A stretch of DNA of 64,000 bases from Sphingomonas sp. PP-CE-3A-406 (GTDB taxonomy: Bacteria; Pseudomonadota; Alphaproteobacteria; Sphingomonadales; Sphingomonadaceae), in assembly GCF_003688625.1 (NCBI RefSeq), contig NZ_RCWY01000001.1, forward strand, positions 1,116,001 to 1,180,000, written 5' to 3'. The first letter of the stretch is position 1; each line of letters begins with the position of its first letter. Under the pieces are notes generated by a model that was not told the origin of the DNA, did not search any database, and saw nothing but the letters and a program-made list of their open reading frames with translations. The position numbers and the translations under genes were made by a program. Below, in pieces: positions 52,627 to 63,975 of this stretch.

Positions 52627-53918
52627 GGGGGGTCTCCGTTGATGAGGCGTATGGCGGGAGAACGCCCGGTGGCGGATTTGGGTGCAGGGTCCGCAAGCGC
52701 CGGCGCCAGATCGGCCGCGCCGTGCGACTGGCCGGGGCCGGCGCCGGGGCGGTGATCGGCACCGGGTTCGAACTCGGACTCGGGTTCGCGCGGGCGTTCC
52801 GGATCGAACATATCGGCGAGCGCCGCGACTCGCGCCGCATCGGTCGCGGCCGCCGCGTCGACCTCGTCATCGCCGATCAGCCCGCAGTCCACCGCATAGG
52901 CGATGAACCAGCTGTCGCGGTCCGCGCCCTCGACGACGACCCGCTCGGCGGTCTCGCGGTCACGCGGCGCATCGAGGATGATCACCTCCTCCTCGGAACA
53001 GTCGCGGCTGTAATCGTCGTCGCCGAAAATGTTGCCGTCCTCTTCGTCATAGTCGCTCGGCGGTGGGAAGCGGGTGCGCCAGGCACAGGTGACGTCGTCC
53101 CACCAGACCGGGCATTCGCCGTCGGGTCCGTCGGGCTCGACCGCCGGAAGTGCAGAAAGTGCAGACGCTGGAACGGGTTTCTGCGGCACCGGTTTGGCGA
53201 CGGGTCCGGGCGCGAGACTGAGCAGCCCGGCGGCCTCCGCGCGCGCCCATTGCTCGGCGGTCCAGCCGGCGCGGGCGGCGGGATCGAGATCGGCGACGTC
53301 GATCTCCGACGCGAGGCCGGCGTTGCTGCGAAGCCAGCGGTCGGCGCGGGCGAGCGCCACGATCGGCGCCATCCCCTCCCCTGCGTCGGACGATCGGACA
53401 CGCTCGCCGAGGAACAGGCCGGCGCGCGCCGGGCCGGCATCGCGCTCGACGAGGTCGAGGAACGCGTCGAACTCGGTCGCGATCAGGCGGGCGGCGGCGC
53501 TGGTGGTCTCGCTCTCCTCGGCATGGCGATCGAGCCGGGCGAGCAGCGACATGGCGAGGCGGTTGTCGAAGCGGTGGCGTTCGATCACGTCGCCGTCGGG
53601 CTTCGTGAGACGCTCGATCTGGCCGACCATCGCGCGACAGAACAGCGCCTCGGCGACGATCGGCCGCGCGACGAGCTTGGCAGCGTCCCAGCCGAGCGCG
53701 AACGCCGCGCCCGCTGCACGGCGGCGCAGGCTGTAGGCGGCGCGTGGCGACAGGCCGACGCTGGCGGTCGCCTCGTCGACGGTGGCGCCCTCGGCGATGC
53801 GTTCGAGAAAGCCGCGCTGGCGCTCGGGGGACCAGCCGTCGATGCGCTGGCGATGTTGCCGCGTGAAGGAGTCGATCGGCGGCGCGTCGACACCTTGGTC
53901 ATGGAGAGCGGCGGTCAC
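52623..53918 (-). CDS. HTH-containing hypothetical protein (terminase-small-subunit-like module)
   Basis: The 431-residue protein starts at GTG 53918, overlapping the stop of the 80-residue gene (GTGA). An HTH-like module at about residues 20-75 ('IAEGATVDEATASVGLSPRAAYSLRRRA', then 'AAFALGWDAA') is like those of the protein at 4201-5175. The second half is acidic, with 'YDEEDGNIFGDDDYSRD' and a long Asp/Glu/Pro-rich tail. I do not recognise the rest. The operon order is 80-residue gene, this gene, DUF3597. Confidence 0.72.
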   Translation of the reverse strand: MTAALHDQGVDAPPIDSFTRQHRQRIDGWSPERQRGFLERIAEGATVDEATASVGLSPRAAYSLRRRAAGAAFALGWDAAKLVARPIVAEALFCRAMVGQIERLTKPDGDVIERHRFDNRLAMSLLARLDRHAEESETTSAAARLIATEFDAFLDLVERDAGPARAGLFLGERVRSSDAGEGMAPIVALARADRWLRSNAGLASEIDVADLDPAARAGWTAEQWARAEAAGLLSLAPGPVAKPVPQKPVPASALSALPAVEPDGPDGECPVWWDDVTCAWRTRFPPPSDYDEEDGNIFGDDDYSRDCSEEEVIILDAPRDRETAERVVVEGADRDSWFIAYAVDCGLIGDDEVDAAAATDAARVAALADMFDPERPREPESEFEPGADHRPGAGPGQSHGAADLAPALADPAPKSATGRSPAIRLINGDPP

Positions 53919-54157
53919 TTGCGCATGGTCCGGGCGAGCGCGGTCCAGCGGTCGCGGTTGGCGGCGATCTCGGGCGATACGGGGATGCGGGTGCCGATCC
54001 GGCCGGCGTCGACATGCGCTCGCCAGGCCATGACGTGGCGGACCGCGTCGGGGAGATGATCGGGGATCGGCGGTTCGTACCGTGGCCGGGGGGCGGGCGC
54101 GGCGCGCGTTGCGATGAAGCATGGGGGCGGGTCGGCCGGGGTGGGTGCGTTTGCCAT
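53915..54157 (-). CDS. Small hypothetical protein
   Basis: The 80-residue protein, from ATG 54157 preceded by AACGAGGATCGATC, is Pro-rich at its N terminus and ends with 'HVMAWRAHVDAGRIGTRIPV' and 'RDRWTALARTMRK'. Its stop overlaps the GTG of the next gene, an ordered operon. No domain is recognised. Confidence 0.6.
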   Translation of the reverse strand: MANAPTPADPPPCFIATRAAPAPRPRYEPPIPDHLPDAVRHVMAWRAHVDAGRIGTRIPVSPEIAANRDRWTALARTMRK

Positions 54158-54255
54158 GATCGATCCTCGTTGCGGAGAGGACCGATCAGGTATGCCGGAT
54201 CGGGGTGTGTAGGACAGCGGTTTCGTGGGGTGGCCCATCGTCCTGACGCCCCCTC

Positions 54256-54335
54256 GTCATCTGACGAAAGTCAGGACCCAGGGTTACGGGGTATGGCGCT
54301 TTTGGCTCTGGGTCCTGACTTTCGTCAGGATGACG
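54256..54335. repeat. REP-like palindrome, family A copy 9
   Basis: GTCATCTGACGAAAGTCAGGACCCAG and CTGGGTCCTGACTTTCGTCAGGATGACG arms; one base is missing in the left arm. Confidence 0.87.
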
Positions 54336-54540
54336 GAGGGGGGACGGCTGGCGCCGGCAACGGGGCGTGGAGGGGACGCGTGGCGACACCCCTCCCCCCT
54401 CATACCGGACTTGTTCCGGTATCCACCGTTCCGCACTACCGCCGCTATCGCGTTCGAGGGACCGTGGACCCCGGAACTGGTCCGGGGTGACGGAGCGAGG
54501 GTGGTGGCGACGGGATCAGCTTCGACCGTCGGGCTGTCCT

Positions 54541-54664
54541 GATCCTCCCCCGCTAGGGGGAGGTGGCACCGCAGGTGACGGAGGGGGAGGACACGGAACC
54601 TACGTAATCGCCCCCTCCCCTCCGTCTGGCAAGCGCCAGCCACCTCCCCCTTGCGGGGGAGGAT
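54541..54664. repeat. Family F palindromic repeat, double copy
   Basis: GATCCTCCCCCGCTAGGGGGAGG at the left; the right part matches the repeat at 12165-12230 (CCTCCGTCTGGCAAGCGCCAG, then CACCTCCCCC and GGGGGAGGATC). Confidence 0.8.
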
Positions 54665-54676
54665 CAGGAATGCGTC

Positions 54677-55006
54677 TCAGCCGAGCGTCGAACCGCGATC
54701 CGCGGCGAACGACGGGGCCGGGCCGGTGGCGGGGCGGAGCGACTCGCGCTCGGCCTTGGTGGGGACCGCGGTGGGGTCGGGGCGGAAGGCGTCCGGCGCG
54801 CGATCGGTCGCACCCGGGCGGGGCGTGTCGAGCGCGAGATCTGGCGCGGCATGCTCGGCGGGGTTGGCCTTCGACCGCAGGAACACCGCCAGCAACGCAC
54901 CCCCGAGACCGATCGCCGCGGCCCCGATCGACAGCGCGTTGATGCCGAACGTTTTGGCGTTGGGCTTGGGCTTTGGGGCGGGCTTGTGCGGGTGAGGCTT
55001 GGTCAT
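54677..55006 (-). CDS. Small membrane-anchored Pro/Lys-rich protein
   Basis: The 109-residue protein starts with a Lys/Pro-rich cytosolic stretch ('KPHPHKPAPKPKPNAK'), has one transmembrane helix ('INALSIGAAAIGLGGALLAVFL') and an extracytoplasmic P/A/D-rich tail. AAAGGA lies before the ATG. Function unknown. Confidence 0.7.
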   Translation of the reverse strand: MTKPHPHKPAPKPKPNAKTFGINALSIGAAAIGLGGALLAVFLRSKANPAEHAAPDLALDTPRPGATDRAPDAFRPDPTAVPTKAERESLRPATGPAPSFAADRGSTLG

Positions 55007-55137
55007 GGGAATGTCCTTTGATGCAGCCTCGGAAACGGACGGTCGGTGGCAGGGGTTCCGCTTTGCGCTGGCGACCGAGTTGCGTCCGTCACCGATGCGA
55101 ATACCCTTGCTGCGTGTGATGACCCGCTATGCTCTCA

Positions 55138-55165
55138 TTGACGGTGACATTGTTGTAGTTACATA
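55138..55165 (+). promoter_or_regulatory. Candidate promoter of brnTA
   Basis: TTGACG (55138-55143) and TACATA (55160-55165) are separated by 16 bases, a good sigma70-type fit. The expected start of transcription lies only a few bases before the BrnT GTG. BrnA-type antitoxins repress their own promoters. Confidence 0.55.
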
Positions 55166-55176
55166 AAGGGTCGGAT

Positions 55177-55449
55177 GTGGAGATCAGCTTCGACCCGGTA
55201 AAGCGCGCTTGGACGCTGGCGGAGCGAGGGCTCGATTTCGCCGATGCGGGCAAGGTGTTTGCGGGGACGGTGTTCGAGTTCGAGGACGAGCGCGTCGCGT
55301 ATCCCGAGCGGCGCTATTCGACGATCGGCATGCTCGAAGATCGCATGGTCGTGGTAATATGGGTCGACGCCGAAGACGGTCGGCGCGTCATATCGATGAG
55401 GAAGGCCAATGTCCGAGAACGCACGCGATTTGAACGCTACCTCGCTTGA
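55177..55449 (+). CDS. brnT: BrnT family toxin (ribonuclease)
   Basis: BrnT is a RelE-fold ribonuclease toxin of type II systems. The 90-residue protein has the family pattern 'ISFDPVKRAWTLAERGLDFADAGKVF' at the start, 'RYSTIGMLEDRMVVVIW' in the middle and 'RVISMRKANVRERTRFE' at the end, the basic catalytic region. GTG 55177 is the start. The BrnA gene begins inside its 3' end in another frame, the usual toxin-first order. Confidence 0.93.
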   Translation: MEISFDPVKRAWTLAERGLDFADAGKVFAGTVFEFEDERVAYPERRYSTIGMLEDRMVVVIWVDAEDGRRVISMRKANVRERTRFERYLA

Positions 55450-55711
55450 TCCGAACGACGACGCGCCGGAGTGGACGGACGAGATGTTCGAACATGCCGA
55501 GTTCGCGATCGGCGGGAAGGTGATCCGGCCGGCGACGGGCTATCTGGGCCCGAACGGCGTCGTCAAGGGCCGCCCTCCCCTGCGCGACCGGGCCAAGCAG
55601 CAGGTAACGTTGCGGCTCGATCCGGACGTGCTGGCGAAATTTCGCGAGGGCGGGCCGGGATGGCAGGGGCGGATCAATGCGGCGTTGCGGACGGCGGCAA
55701 AATTAAATTAA
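55409..55711 (+). CDS. brnA: BrnA family antitoxin
   Basis: BrnA neutralises BrnT and binds DNA through a ribbon-helix-helix-like fold. The 100-residue protein has 'EWTDEMFEHAEFAIGGKVIRP' and the C-terminal 'KQQVTLRLDPDVLAKFREGGPGWQGRINAALR', typical of BrnA. It overlaps brnT by 41 bases, so the two are translationally coupled. Confidence 0.93.
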   Translation: MSENARDLNATSLDPNDDAPEWTDEMFEHAEFAIGGKVIRPATGYLGPNGVVKGRPPLRDRAKQQVTLRLDPDVLAKFREGGPGWQGRINAALRTAAKLN

Positions 55712-55715
55712 AACA

Positions 55716-56330
55716 TTACTTCAGTATATTGCGAAAGGTTAGATTGATGCGAGAATCACATCTCTTGCTTTCCTTGTTAATGCCGTGTTTCCAAAATGAT
55801 TGAGTTGGCCCTTGCATTAGCATCATACTGCCAGAGGTTAAGCTTATTGCCTTGACTGGCAAATCAACTTTTTTCTTATGTTTGAATAGCAAGGTTCTTG
55901 TAGCGCCGTAGCTCAACGATGCAATCGTCGGCTCCTTGCCAAGCGATGGTTCGTTATCGCTATGAAATCCCATGCTATCATTGTTATCTCGGTATAGATT
56001 CAACAATACGCTGTTAAACCTTGCGTCAACAATAGATTCAAGTTCTCTTTTTATACTTAAAAGTAGATTTGTCCAAGGCATCGGAAACATAACAGTACCC
56101 GAATAAGTATAACTTCTGCCGGGATCACCATACCATGCCGTGAGACGCGGCTGCAAATGCCGCTTACCCCACACAACGATTTCCTCATGTAACCACTTGG
56201 TTTCAGAATTTAGCTTTTCAAAAATAGAATCATTACTAAGTGGCATTGGAAATTGGACAAGAAAGGACACATCCGCGTCCTCCATCGGGATACTAGACAT
56301 TTTAAGATCGGAAGAAAATAAATCACGCAT
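55716..56330 (-). CDS. AlkB-like 2-oxoglutarate/Fe(II) dioxygenase
   Basis: This enzyme class removes alkyl groups oxidatively from nucleic acid bases. The 204-residue protein has the AlkB sequence 'PRLTAWYGD' (61-69), 'NLYRDNNDSMGFHSDNE' with iron ligands H123 and D125, the third ligand H182 in 'WKHGINK', and the 2-oxoglutarate-binding Arg pair R194 and R200 ('RINLTFR'). It resembles ALKBH2/3-type demethylases. It is strongly AT-rich relative to its surroundings and is cotranscribed behind a methyltransferase-like gene, with one base between stop and start. Confidence 0.9.
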   Translation of the reverse strand: MRDLFSSDLKMSSIPMEDADVSFLVQFPMPLSNDSIFEKLNSETKWLHEEIVVWGKRHLQPRLTAWYGDPGRSYTYSGTVMFPMPWTNLLLSIKRELESIVDARFNSVLLNLYRDNNDSMGFHSDNEPSLGKEPTIASLSYGATRTLLFKHKKKVDLPVKAISLTSGSMMLMQGPTQSFWKHGINKESKRCDSRINLTFRNILK

Positions 56331-56331
56331 T

Positions 56332-57207
56332 CTAAATCTTTTTCCAGATTCTTCTGTTCACATTTCCCGTTATTTTGGGGCTTTGATCGTATCGAGCAGA
56401 ATACTTATTCAGCGTGGATTTTTCTTCGTCGCCGCCAATTAGCATCCAGGTATCGTCCTCCGAGAAAACCTCCACGATATCGCTTCGTTCCGCGATTGCC
56501 TTTTCTGCTAGCGGCAAAAAGGCGTCGCCGCCGTTATCTACATATACGAACAACGCCCCCGCCCTTGCACCGGAAATCAAGCGGTCAATAAATTTTGAAA
56601 CCGACCCACCCGCCGCATCAAACGCCCAAACTTCGGAAAGGGCGAAGCTAAACGTGAAGATATCAGCATCGTTAAAACTCCAGCTATCAGCCCATGGAGC
56701 TCCAAGCGCAAGGTCAGTTTTTACGGATTTCCGCGTATAACTTGTTTCGCCAAACGTCGCAAATAAGGCATCGCGTACCGTCTTCCATGCCGCCTCATAA
56801 TCCAAGAATACGAACTTTATCTTGCGCTTTTCCAAGCCATTACGCTCTGCGAATTTGATAAATCCTAATGCGTCGCTACCTGGGCCGCCGCCGATACACG
56901 CAATTTTTATTGAGCCTCCGCCAACCGCTTTTAGGACAGCTGATTTCGCTGAACTCAAAGTCCGATATAAGAGGTCGCCGTGAGACGCGAGACATCTAAA
57001 ACTATAAGCAATTTGAGTATCTGCGGATGAATAATCGATTGGGCTTCGATCCACATTCATCAACATCGAATAAGCCGATGATAGAGAATTTAGCCTCGAC
57101 TTAACACTCGCATCGACTGATTTTCCCTCGACCTCAACCGCCTGCCTGTCTAAATCATCAAGCACAAGGAGCACTCTGTCAAAATTGGTTAGCACGGCTC
57201 TCTCCAT
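56332..57207 (-). CDS. SAM-dependent methyltransferase-like protein
   Basis: The 291-residue protein has a Rossmann SAM-binding motif I, 'IKIACIGGGPGSDALGFIKFA' region residues 100-119, and a motif-II acidic residue in 'FVFLDYEAAW' (D136). An N-terminal helical part of about 95 residues comes first. I recall similar 'GGGPGSD' proteins of unknown function in eukaryotes and bacteria, but cannot name the family. It is very AT-rich and pairs with the AlkB-like gene directly downstream. The substrate is unknown. Confidence 0.75.
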   Translation of the reverse strand: MERAVLTNFDRVLLVLDDLDRQAVEVEGKSVDASVKSRLNSLSSAYSMLMNVDRSPIDYSSADTQIAYSFRCLASHGDLLYRTLSSAKSAVLKAVGGGSIKIACIGGGPGSDALGFIKFAERNGLEKRKIKFVFLDYEAAWKTVRDALFATFGETSYTRKSVKTDLALGAPWADSWSFNDADIFTFSFALSEVWAFDAAGGSVSKFIDRLISGARAGALFVYVDNGGDAFLPLAEKAIAERSDIVEVFSEDDTWMLIGGDEEKSTLNKYSARYDQSPKITGNVNRRIWKKI

Positions 57208-57354
57208 AATTCCGTGCTAGTTGAGCCTGCCGCTACTGATGTCGCAAGTGCTATAAAATTCAAATTATTACAAAAAGGGCCTACTAGAAAGGCTCAGCTC
57301 CAACACAGCTACAATTTGAAACCGAAAAACCGCCTACCCTCGCAGTTCACAACC

Positions 57355-60252
<2,898 letters not shown>

Positions 60253-60455
60253 GAGGCTGGTTCTACTTCTGTTCTGATCGGGAGACTAGTGGGAGAGATA
60301 GGAATGCATGAGGCCGGGTGCCAGTTCATCCGGGACGATCGATTGCGCGACGGTCGTCATGCGAGCGCACATCCGACTTGCAACCCGGTGGGTATTGATG
60401 ACAACCGGCGGGAGGTACGGCGTGCAGGGGATAATGCGATGAGGACTGATTTTCG

Positions 60456-61277
60456 ATGCCGCTGATGATGCCGCTGGCCGCCGCCGCAGCGCTGGCCGAG
60501 CCCACCGCGACTGCGCCGTTGACGCCGGTGGGCAAGTGGAACGTCGACTATGGCGCGACCGCCTGCATGCTCGGCCGCACCTATGGTACCGGCAAGGCGG
60601 AGACGGTCCTTGCGCTGCGCCAAGTGCCGCTGGGCTCGTCGCTCGACCTGATGGTCTATACCAACGACAGTAGCGCGACGATGCGAATGGGCCAGGCAAA
60701 GGTCAGCGTCGCTGGCGGCGGAACGCACGAGGGGCGTTACGAAAGCTTTCCGACGCAGGCGTCGGGGAAGCGGATGACGCAGATGCCCGTCGACGCCGCG
60801 CTGTTCGAGGCACTTCCTCCCGACGCGGTGCTGCGGGTCGCGCCCGAGAAGATGCGCGGATGGAGCTTTACCCTGCCCAATGCGAAGGCAGCGTTCGAGG
60901 CGTTGGCCAAATGCAATGATTCGACGGTCAAGCTGTGGGGGCTCGATCCGACCGAGCGATCGCGGATCGCCCAGGCCGCCGAGCCGAAAGGCCCTCCGGG
61001 AGACTGGATTTCGACCGGCGACTACCCGATGTCGATCGTCAGCAAGGGCGCGCAGGGCACGACGACGATCCTGTGGACGATCGGTCTGGATGGCCATGTC
61101 GCCGATTGCCGAACCGTGGTGTCGAGCGGCGAGGTCGAACTCGACAAGGCGGCGTGCCACGCGATCGTCGCACGGGGGCGCTACAGCCCGGCACTTGGCT
61201 TCGACGGCAAGCCGATGATCAGCCATGCTTCGCGCAAGGTGATGTGGCGACTGCCGGGGACGTGGTCCGGCAAGTAA
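60456..61277 (+). CDS. Exported protein with TonB-like C-terminal domain
   Basis: The 273-residue protein has a short hydrophobic N terminus ('MMPLAAAAALA') and, at about residues 185-262, a TonB C-terminal-like domain with 'GTTTILWTIGLDGHVADCRTVVSSG' and 'ACHAIVARGRYSPALGFDGKP'. The middle region (about 20-180) is not recognised. The domain occurs in many sphingomonad exported proteins that are not true TonB proteins. Confidence 0.72.
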   Translation: MPLMMPLAAAAALAEPTATAPLTPVGKWNVDYGATACMLGRTYGTGKAETVLALRQVPLGSSLDLMVYTNDSSATMRMGQAKVSVAGGGTHEGRYESFPTQASGKRMTQMPVDAALFEALPPDAVLRVAPEKMRGWSFTLPNAKAAFEALAKCNDSTVKLWGLDPTERSRIAQAAEPKGPPGDWISTGDYPMSIVSKGAQGTTTILWTIGLDGHVADCRTVVSSGEVELDKAACHAIVARGRYSPALGFDGKPMISHASRKVMWRLPGTWSGK

Positions 61278-61379
61278 GCGCGCTCCGGTGCAGAGCAGAG
61301 GACCGGCGCCATCGGGCTTGCGATCCTCAATCGGTGTATTATCTTTGTCGTACACATTGCGAACGGCACAGAGGACGAC

Positions 61380-61985
61380 ATGGGCAAGAAGAAGGACGAG
61401 CGTAAGCGGCGCGAGCGCGAAGTTGAGATCGACATGCGCGCGGGCGGGCATCACGCGGGTGAGCCGGACGGCGGCGGGCACAAGCGCCACAAACATGACG
61501 ATGGCAAGCACGCCGACCATAAGCACGACGGTGGAAAGCAGGATGGCGGCAAGCATGCGGGCGGGGCGCCGTTCGCCGGGATCGCCGCGACGATCGCACG
61601 GCAGATGGGGACGCCGGTCGGGCGGCAGATGATCGCGGCCGGGCTGATGGCCGCGGCGACGGCGATCTCGAAGCATGACGCGAAGGTTAATGCTCGGCCG
61701 ACGCCGCCGACCCCACCGACGCCCCCTGCCCCGCCCTCGCCTTCCGCACCCTCGCAACAGGCTGAGCCTGGTGCGTCGAAGGTGGAGCCGGATGTGGCGG
61801 TCGAGACGGCCAAGCCGCAGGGCAATGGTCCGTTCGCCGGGGATACGCCGGAGCCGCCGCGGAGCGAGAAGACCGCGTTGCCGCCCGAGTTCGCCAAGGT
61901 GCTGGACTCGGTGACGGTAGGGCTGGAGCGGTTGTTCGTCGGGTTCGGCAAGCCGACCGGGAAGAAGGATCCGCCTGCCGCTTGA
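61380..61985 (+). CDS. His-rich hypothetical protein
   Basis: The 201-residue protein starts with a basic segment ('KKKDERKRRERE') and has a His/Gly/Asp/Lys-rich stretch (about 24-62, 'GGHKRHKHDDGKHADHKHDGG'). An Ala-rich helix-like part ('MIAAGLMAAATAI') and a Pro-rich linker follow. The His cluster could bind metal such as nickel or zinc. GAGG precedes the ATG. Function is unknown. Confidence 0.65.
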   Translation: MGKKKDERKRREREVEIDMRAGGHHAGEPDGGGHKRHKHDDGKHADHKHDGGKQDGGKHAGGAPFAGIAATIARQMGTPVGRQMIAAGLMAAATAISKHDAKVNARPTPPTPPTPPAPPSPSAPSQQAEPGASKVEPDVAVETAKPQGNGPFAGDTPEPPRSEKTALPPEFAKVLDSVTVGLERLFVGFGKPTGKKDPPAA

Positions 61986-62035
61986 TCGTGCGGGACCGCG
62001 ACGCCGCGCGTGGCGTTGCGGTCCTGCCCCGGGGC

Positions 62036-63232
62036 TCAGGCGGCCTTTGTGTATACGTCCGGGATATAGACGTCCGGGACGTAAACGGGAGGAATGCAAA
62101 CGGCGGGTTGGCGGCGGTCGCTCTTCGCGCGGTACATCGCGCGGTCTGCGTCGGCGATGAGGTCGACGATCGGCGTCTGGGGCTCGCCTTCGACGATGCC
62201 GAAGCTGACCCCGAGCGTGCCATGCGTCGCCATGCGCGGCGCCATGGTCTGCGCGAACCGTGTCGCGATGCCGGTGCCGATCGCGCGGGCCTGCGTTGTC
62301 GGGACGTCGGGCAGCACGCAGACGAATTCGTCGCCGCCCCAACGGACGAGGTGGCCTTGTCGGCCGAGGGCCTCGTGGGCGATTTCCGCAAAGGTGCGGA
62401 GCGCCGCGTCGCCGGCGGCGTGGCCGAACGTGTCGTTGAGCATCTTGAAGCGATCGAGATCGAGCATCATCACCGTCAGCGTGCGCGGCGCATGGCCGCC
62501 AACGAACGTCCGCACGATGCGATCGAGGCCGGCGCGATTGAACGCGCCGGTGAGCCAGTCGCGCTCCATCTGATCGAGCAGCAGGTTCTGGCCGCGCTCG
62601 GCCTGCAGGATCAGCAGCGAGAACGCGCGGAAGATGATGAAGGCGATCTGGCCGGCGGCGAGCCAAGCGCCGAGATCGTCGTGACGACCGGTCAGCTGCG
62701 TGCCGATGCGGTCGCTATAGGCCAGCCAGGCGCGGCCGAGAAACATCGGTACGGTGACCGCGAACAGCGCGGCGACGATCCAGCCGGTCTGCAGCGAGTC
62801 ACGCCGCGCGAAACGGACGGCGACGACGACCACGACGAGATCGAACCCGGCACGGATGACGCTGAGATAGGCGACGCGGAGGTGGAAATGCGCAGGGTCG
62901 TGCGTGAACCACAAGGGCAGGCCCAGCACCGCGGCGATCGCCAGCAGCGACCTCAGGCGCGCGTCCGGGCGGTCGAATTTCACCGCCGCGCCGGCGATCA
63001 GCGCATAGCCCATCACCACCGCGGGGTTGCCGATGCTGGGCGCCCAGGGGAGACCGATCCGATCGTTCAGCACCGCCATCAGTGCGCCGCAACCGGCGAT
63101 CACGTGACCGGCGCCCCATAAGCCTGCCCATGACCCGAACCGGCCGGTCGCGAGGGGGATGAGATGGATGAACCCGGCGACCAGCATGCCAAGGCCTGCG
63201 ACGACGTAGAGAGTAGAGAGATCGAGCGCCAC
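62036..63232 (-). CDS. Membrane diguanylate cyclase (GGDEF)
   Basis: The 398-residue protein has about six transmembrane helices (about 6-190) and a GGDEF domain with 'VRWGGDEFVCVL'. The active site is intact, so it probably synthesises c-di-GMP. The position of the inhibitory R-x-x-D reads 'RQGH', so product inhibition is likely lost. The C terminus ends in a short repeated 'VPDVY-IPDVY' tail. It starts at GTG 63232 behind AGG. Confidence 0.9.
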   Translation of the reverse strand: MALDLSTLYVVAGLGMLVAGFIHLIPLATGRFGSWAGLWGAGHVIAGCGALMAVLNDRIGLPWAPSIGNPAVVMGYALIAGAAVKFDRPDARLRSLLAIAAVLGLPLWFTHDPAHFHLRVAYLSVIRAGFDLVVVVVAVRFARRDSLQTGWIVAALFAVTVPMFLGRAWLAYSDRIGTQLTGRHDDLGAWLAAGQIAFIIFRAFSLLILQAERGQNLLLDQMERDWLTGAFNRAGLDRIVRTFVGGHAPRTLTVMMLDLDRFKMLNDTFGHAAGDAALRTFAEIAHEALGRQGHLVRWGGDEFVCVLPDVPTTQARAIGTGIATRFAQTMAPRMATHGTLGVSFGIVEGEPQTPIVDLIADADRAMYRAKSDRRQPAVCIPPVYVPDVYIPDVYTKAA

Positions 63233-63415
63233 GGAGACCTGCTTGTTCGTTCGTTACGCGGGTTGATAGGTCGGCTTTGCTAAGGATTGGTTCCGGTTAG
63301 GGCGTGGGGACGGAAATTTGCTTTTTGTTGGGTTTTGGGTGCTTCGGCTTGAAGGGCCCCGCCACGCGGTGCACGCCACTCTGATCGAGCTCGGTAATTG
63401 CGTTCCCCTTGCCCC

Positions 63416-63521
63416 GTCATCCCGGCGAACGCCGGGACCCATGGTCGCGGGGCGGGTAATGATGGCGCGATATCGCCGGGTCCTCCGTAACCGTGGGTCC
63501 CGGCGTCCGCCGGGATGACGG
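63416..63521. repeat. REP-like inverted repeat, family E copy 1
   Basis: GTCATCCCGGCGAACGCCGGGACCCATGG on the left and CCGTGGGTCCCGGCGTCCGCCGGGATGACG on the right, with GGCGATATCGCGCC-like sequence between. Confidence 0.88.
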
Positions 63522-63656
63522 ATCGGGGTGTGGGTTTGAAGGGTTTGAGAAGGGTCTGGAGCGTGGGCTTGGGAGCACGTGGCGCTGTCATAGACCTCGC
63601 AAACCAGGATCTTCCTGCAGTCGCGGCTGCCATTTTATAGCTCGCTACCCCCTCCC

Positions 63657-63763
63657 CCGTCATCCCGGCGGACGCCGGGACCCATGGTCGCGGGGCAGGT
63701 AATGATGGAGCGATATCGCGGGGTCCGCCGTAACCGTGGGTCCAGGCCTTCGCCGGGATGACG
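63657..63763. repeat. REP-like inverted repeat, family E copy 2
   Basis: This is the same unit as at 63416-63521, about 240 bases away, with small changes (GGACGCC in place of GAACGCC). Confidence 0.88.
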
Positions 63764-63863
63764 GATAGCGGGTGGTCGGACGGGTTTTCTGGAGGGCGTG
63801 CAATTGTATCGCTTCCCCACACCCCCGACTCCCGCTCGTTACCCCTACCCTTTCAACCCAGGT

Positions 63864-63891
63864 CGTTCGCCGTTCGCCGTTCGCCGTTCGC
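63864..63891 (+). repeat. Tandem 7-mer (CGTTCGC)x4
   Basis: Four perfect copies of CGTTCGC occur in a row. They lie outside any gene. Confidence 0.95.
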
Positions 63892-63903
63892 GCGGCAAAC
63901 GCA

Positions 63904-63939
63904 GAGAGGGCGCCGGTGGATTGCCACCGACGCCCTCTC
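63904..63939 (-). terminator. Strong hairpin near the right edge (probable terminator of a minus-strand gene)
   Basis: GAGAGGGCGCCGGTGG (63904-63919) pairs almost perfectly with CCACCGACGCCCTCTC (63924-63939). The T tract on the minus strand is weak (TGCGTTTG). Its place after the partial RNA element below mirrors the order seen after rplL. Confidence 0.6.
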
Positions 63940-63975
63940 GATCTTTCTTCACTCGCAGATGCGAAGCCTTGCTTG

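Larger units (their letters stand above)
54158..54676. other. Gene-free stretch packed with repeats
   Basis: It holds a family-A copy, a family-G unit (about 54405-54490, CTTGTTCCGGTATCCAC and GGACCCCGGAACTGGTCCGGGG) and a double family-F unit (about 54541-54664). No gene is seen. Confidence 0.6.
63233..63900. other. Gene-free stretch with repeats
   Basis: It holds two large family-E inverted repeats and a run of four CGTTCGC units. No gene is seen. Confidence 0.55.

Noticed and set aside
60357..62666. A 769-codon minus-strand frame
   Set aside because: It crosses two plus-strand genes and one minus-strand gene in the wrong frame and is Arg/His-rich without motifs.
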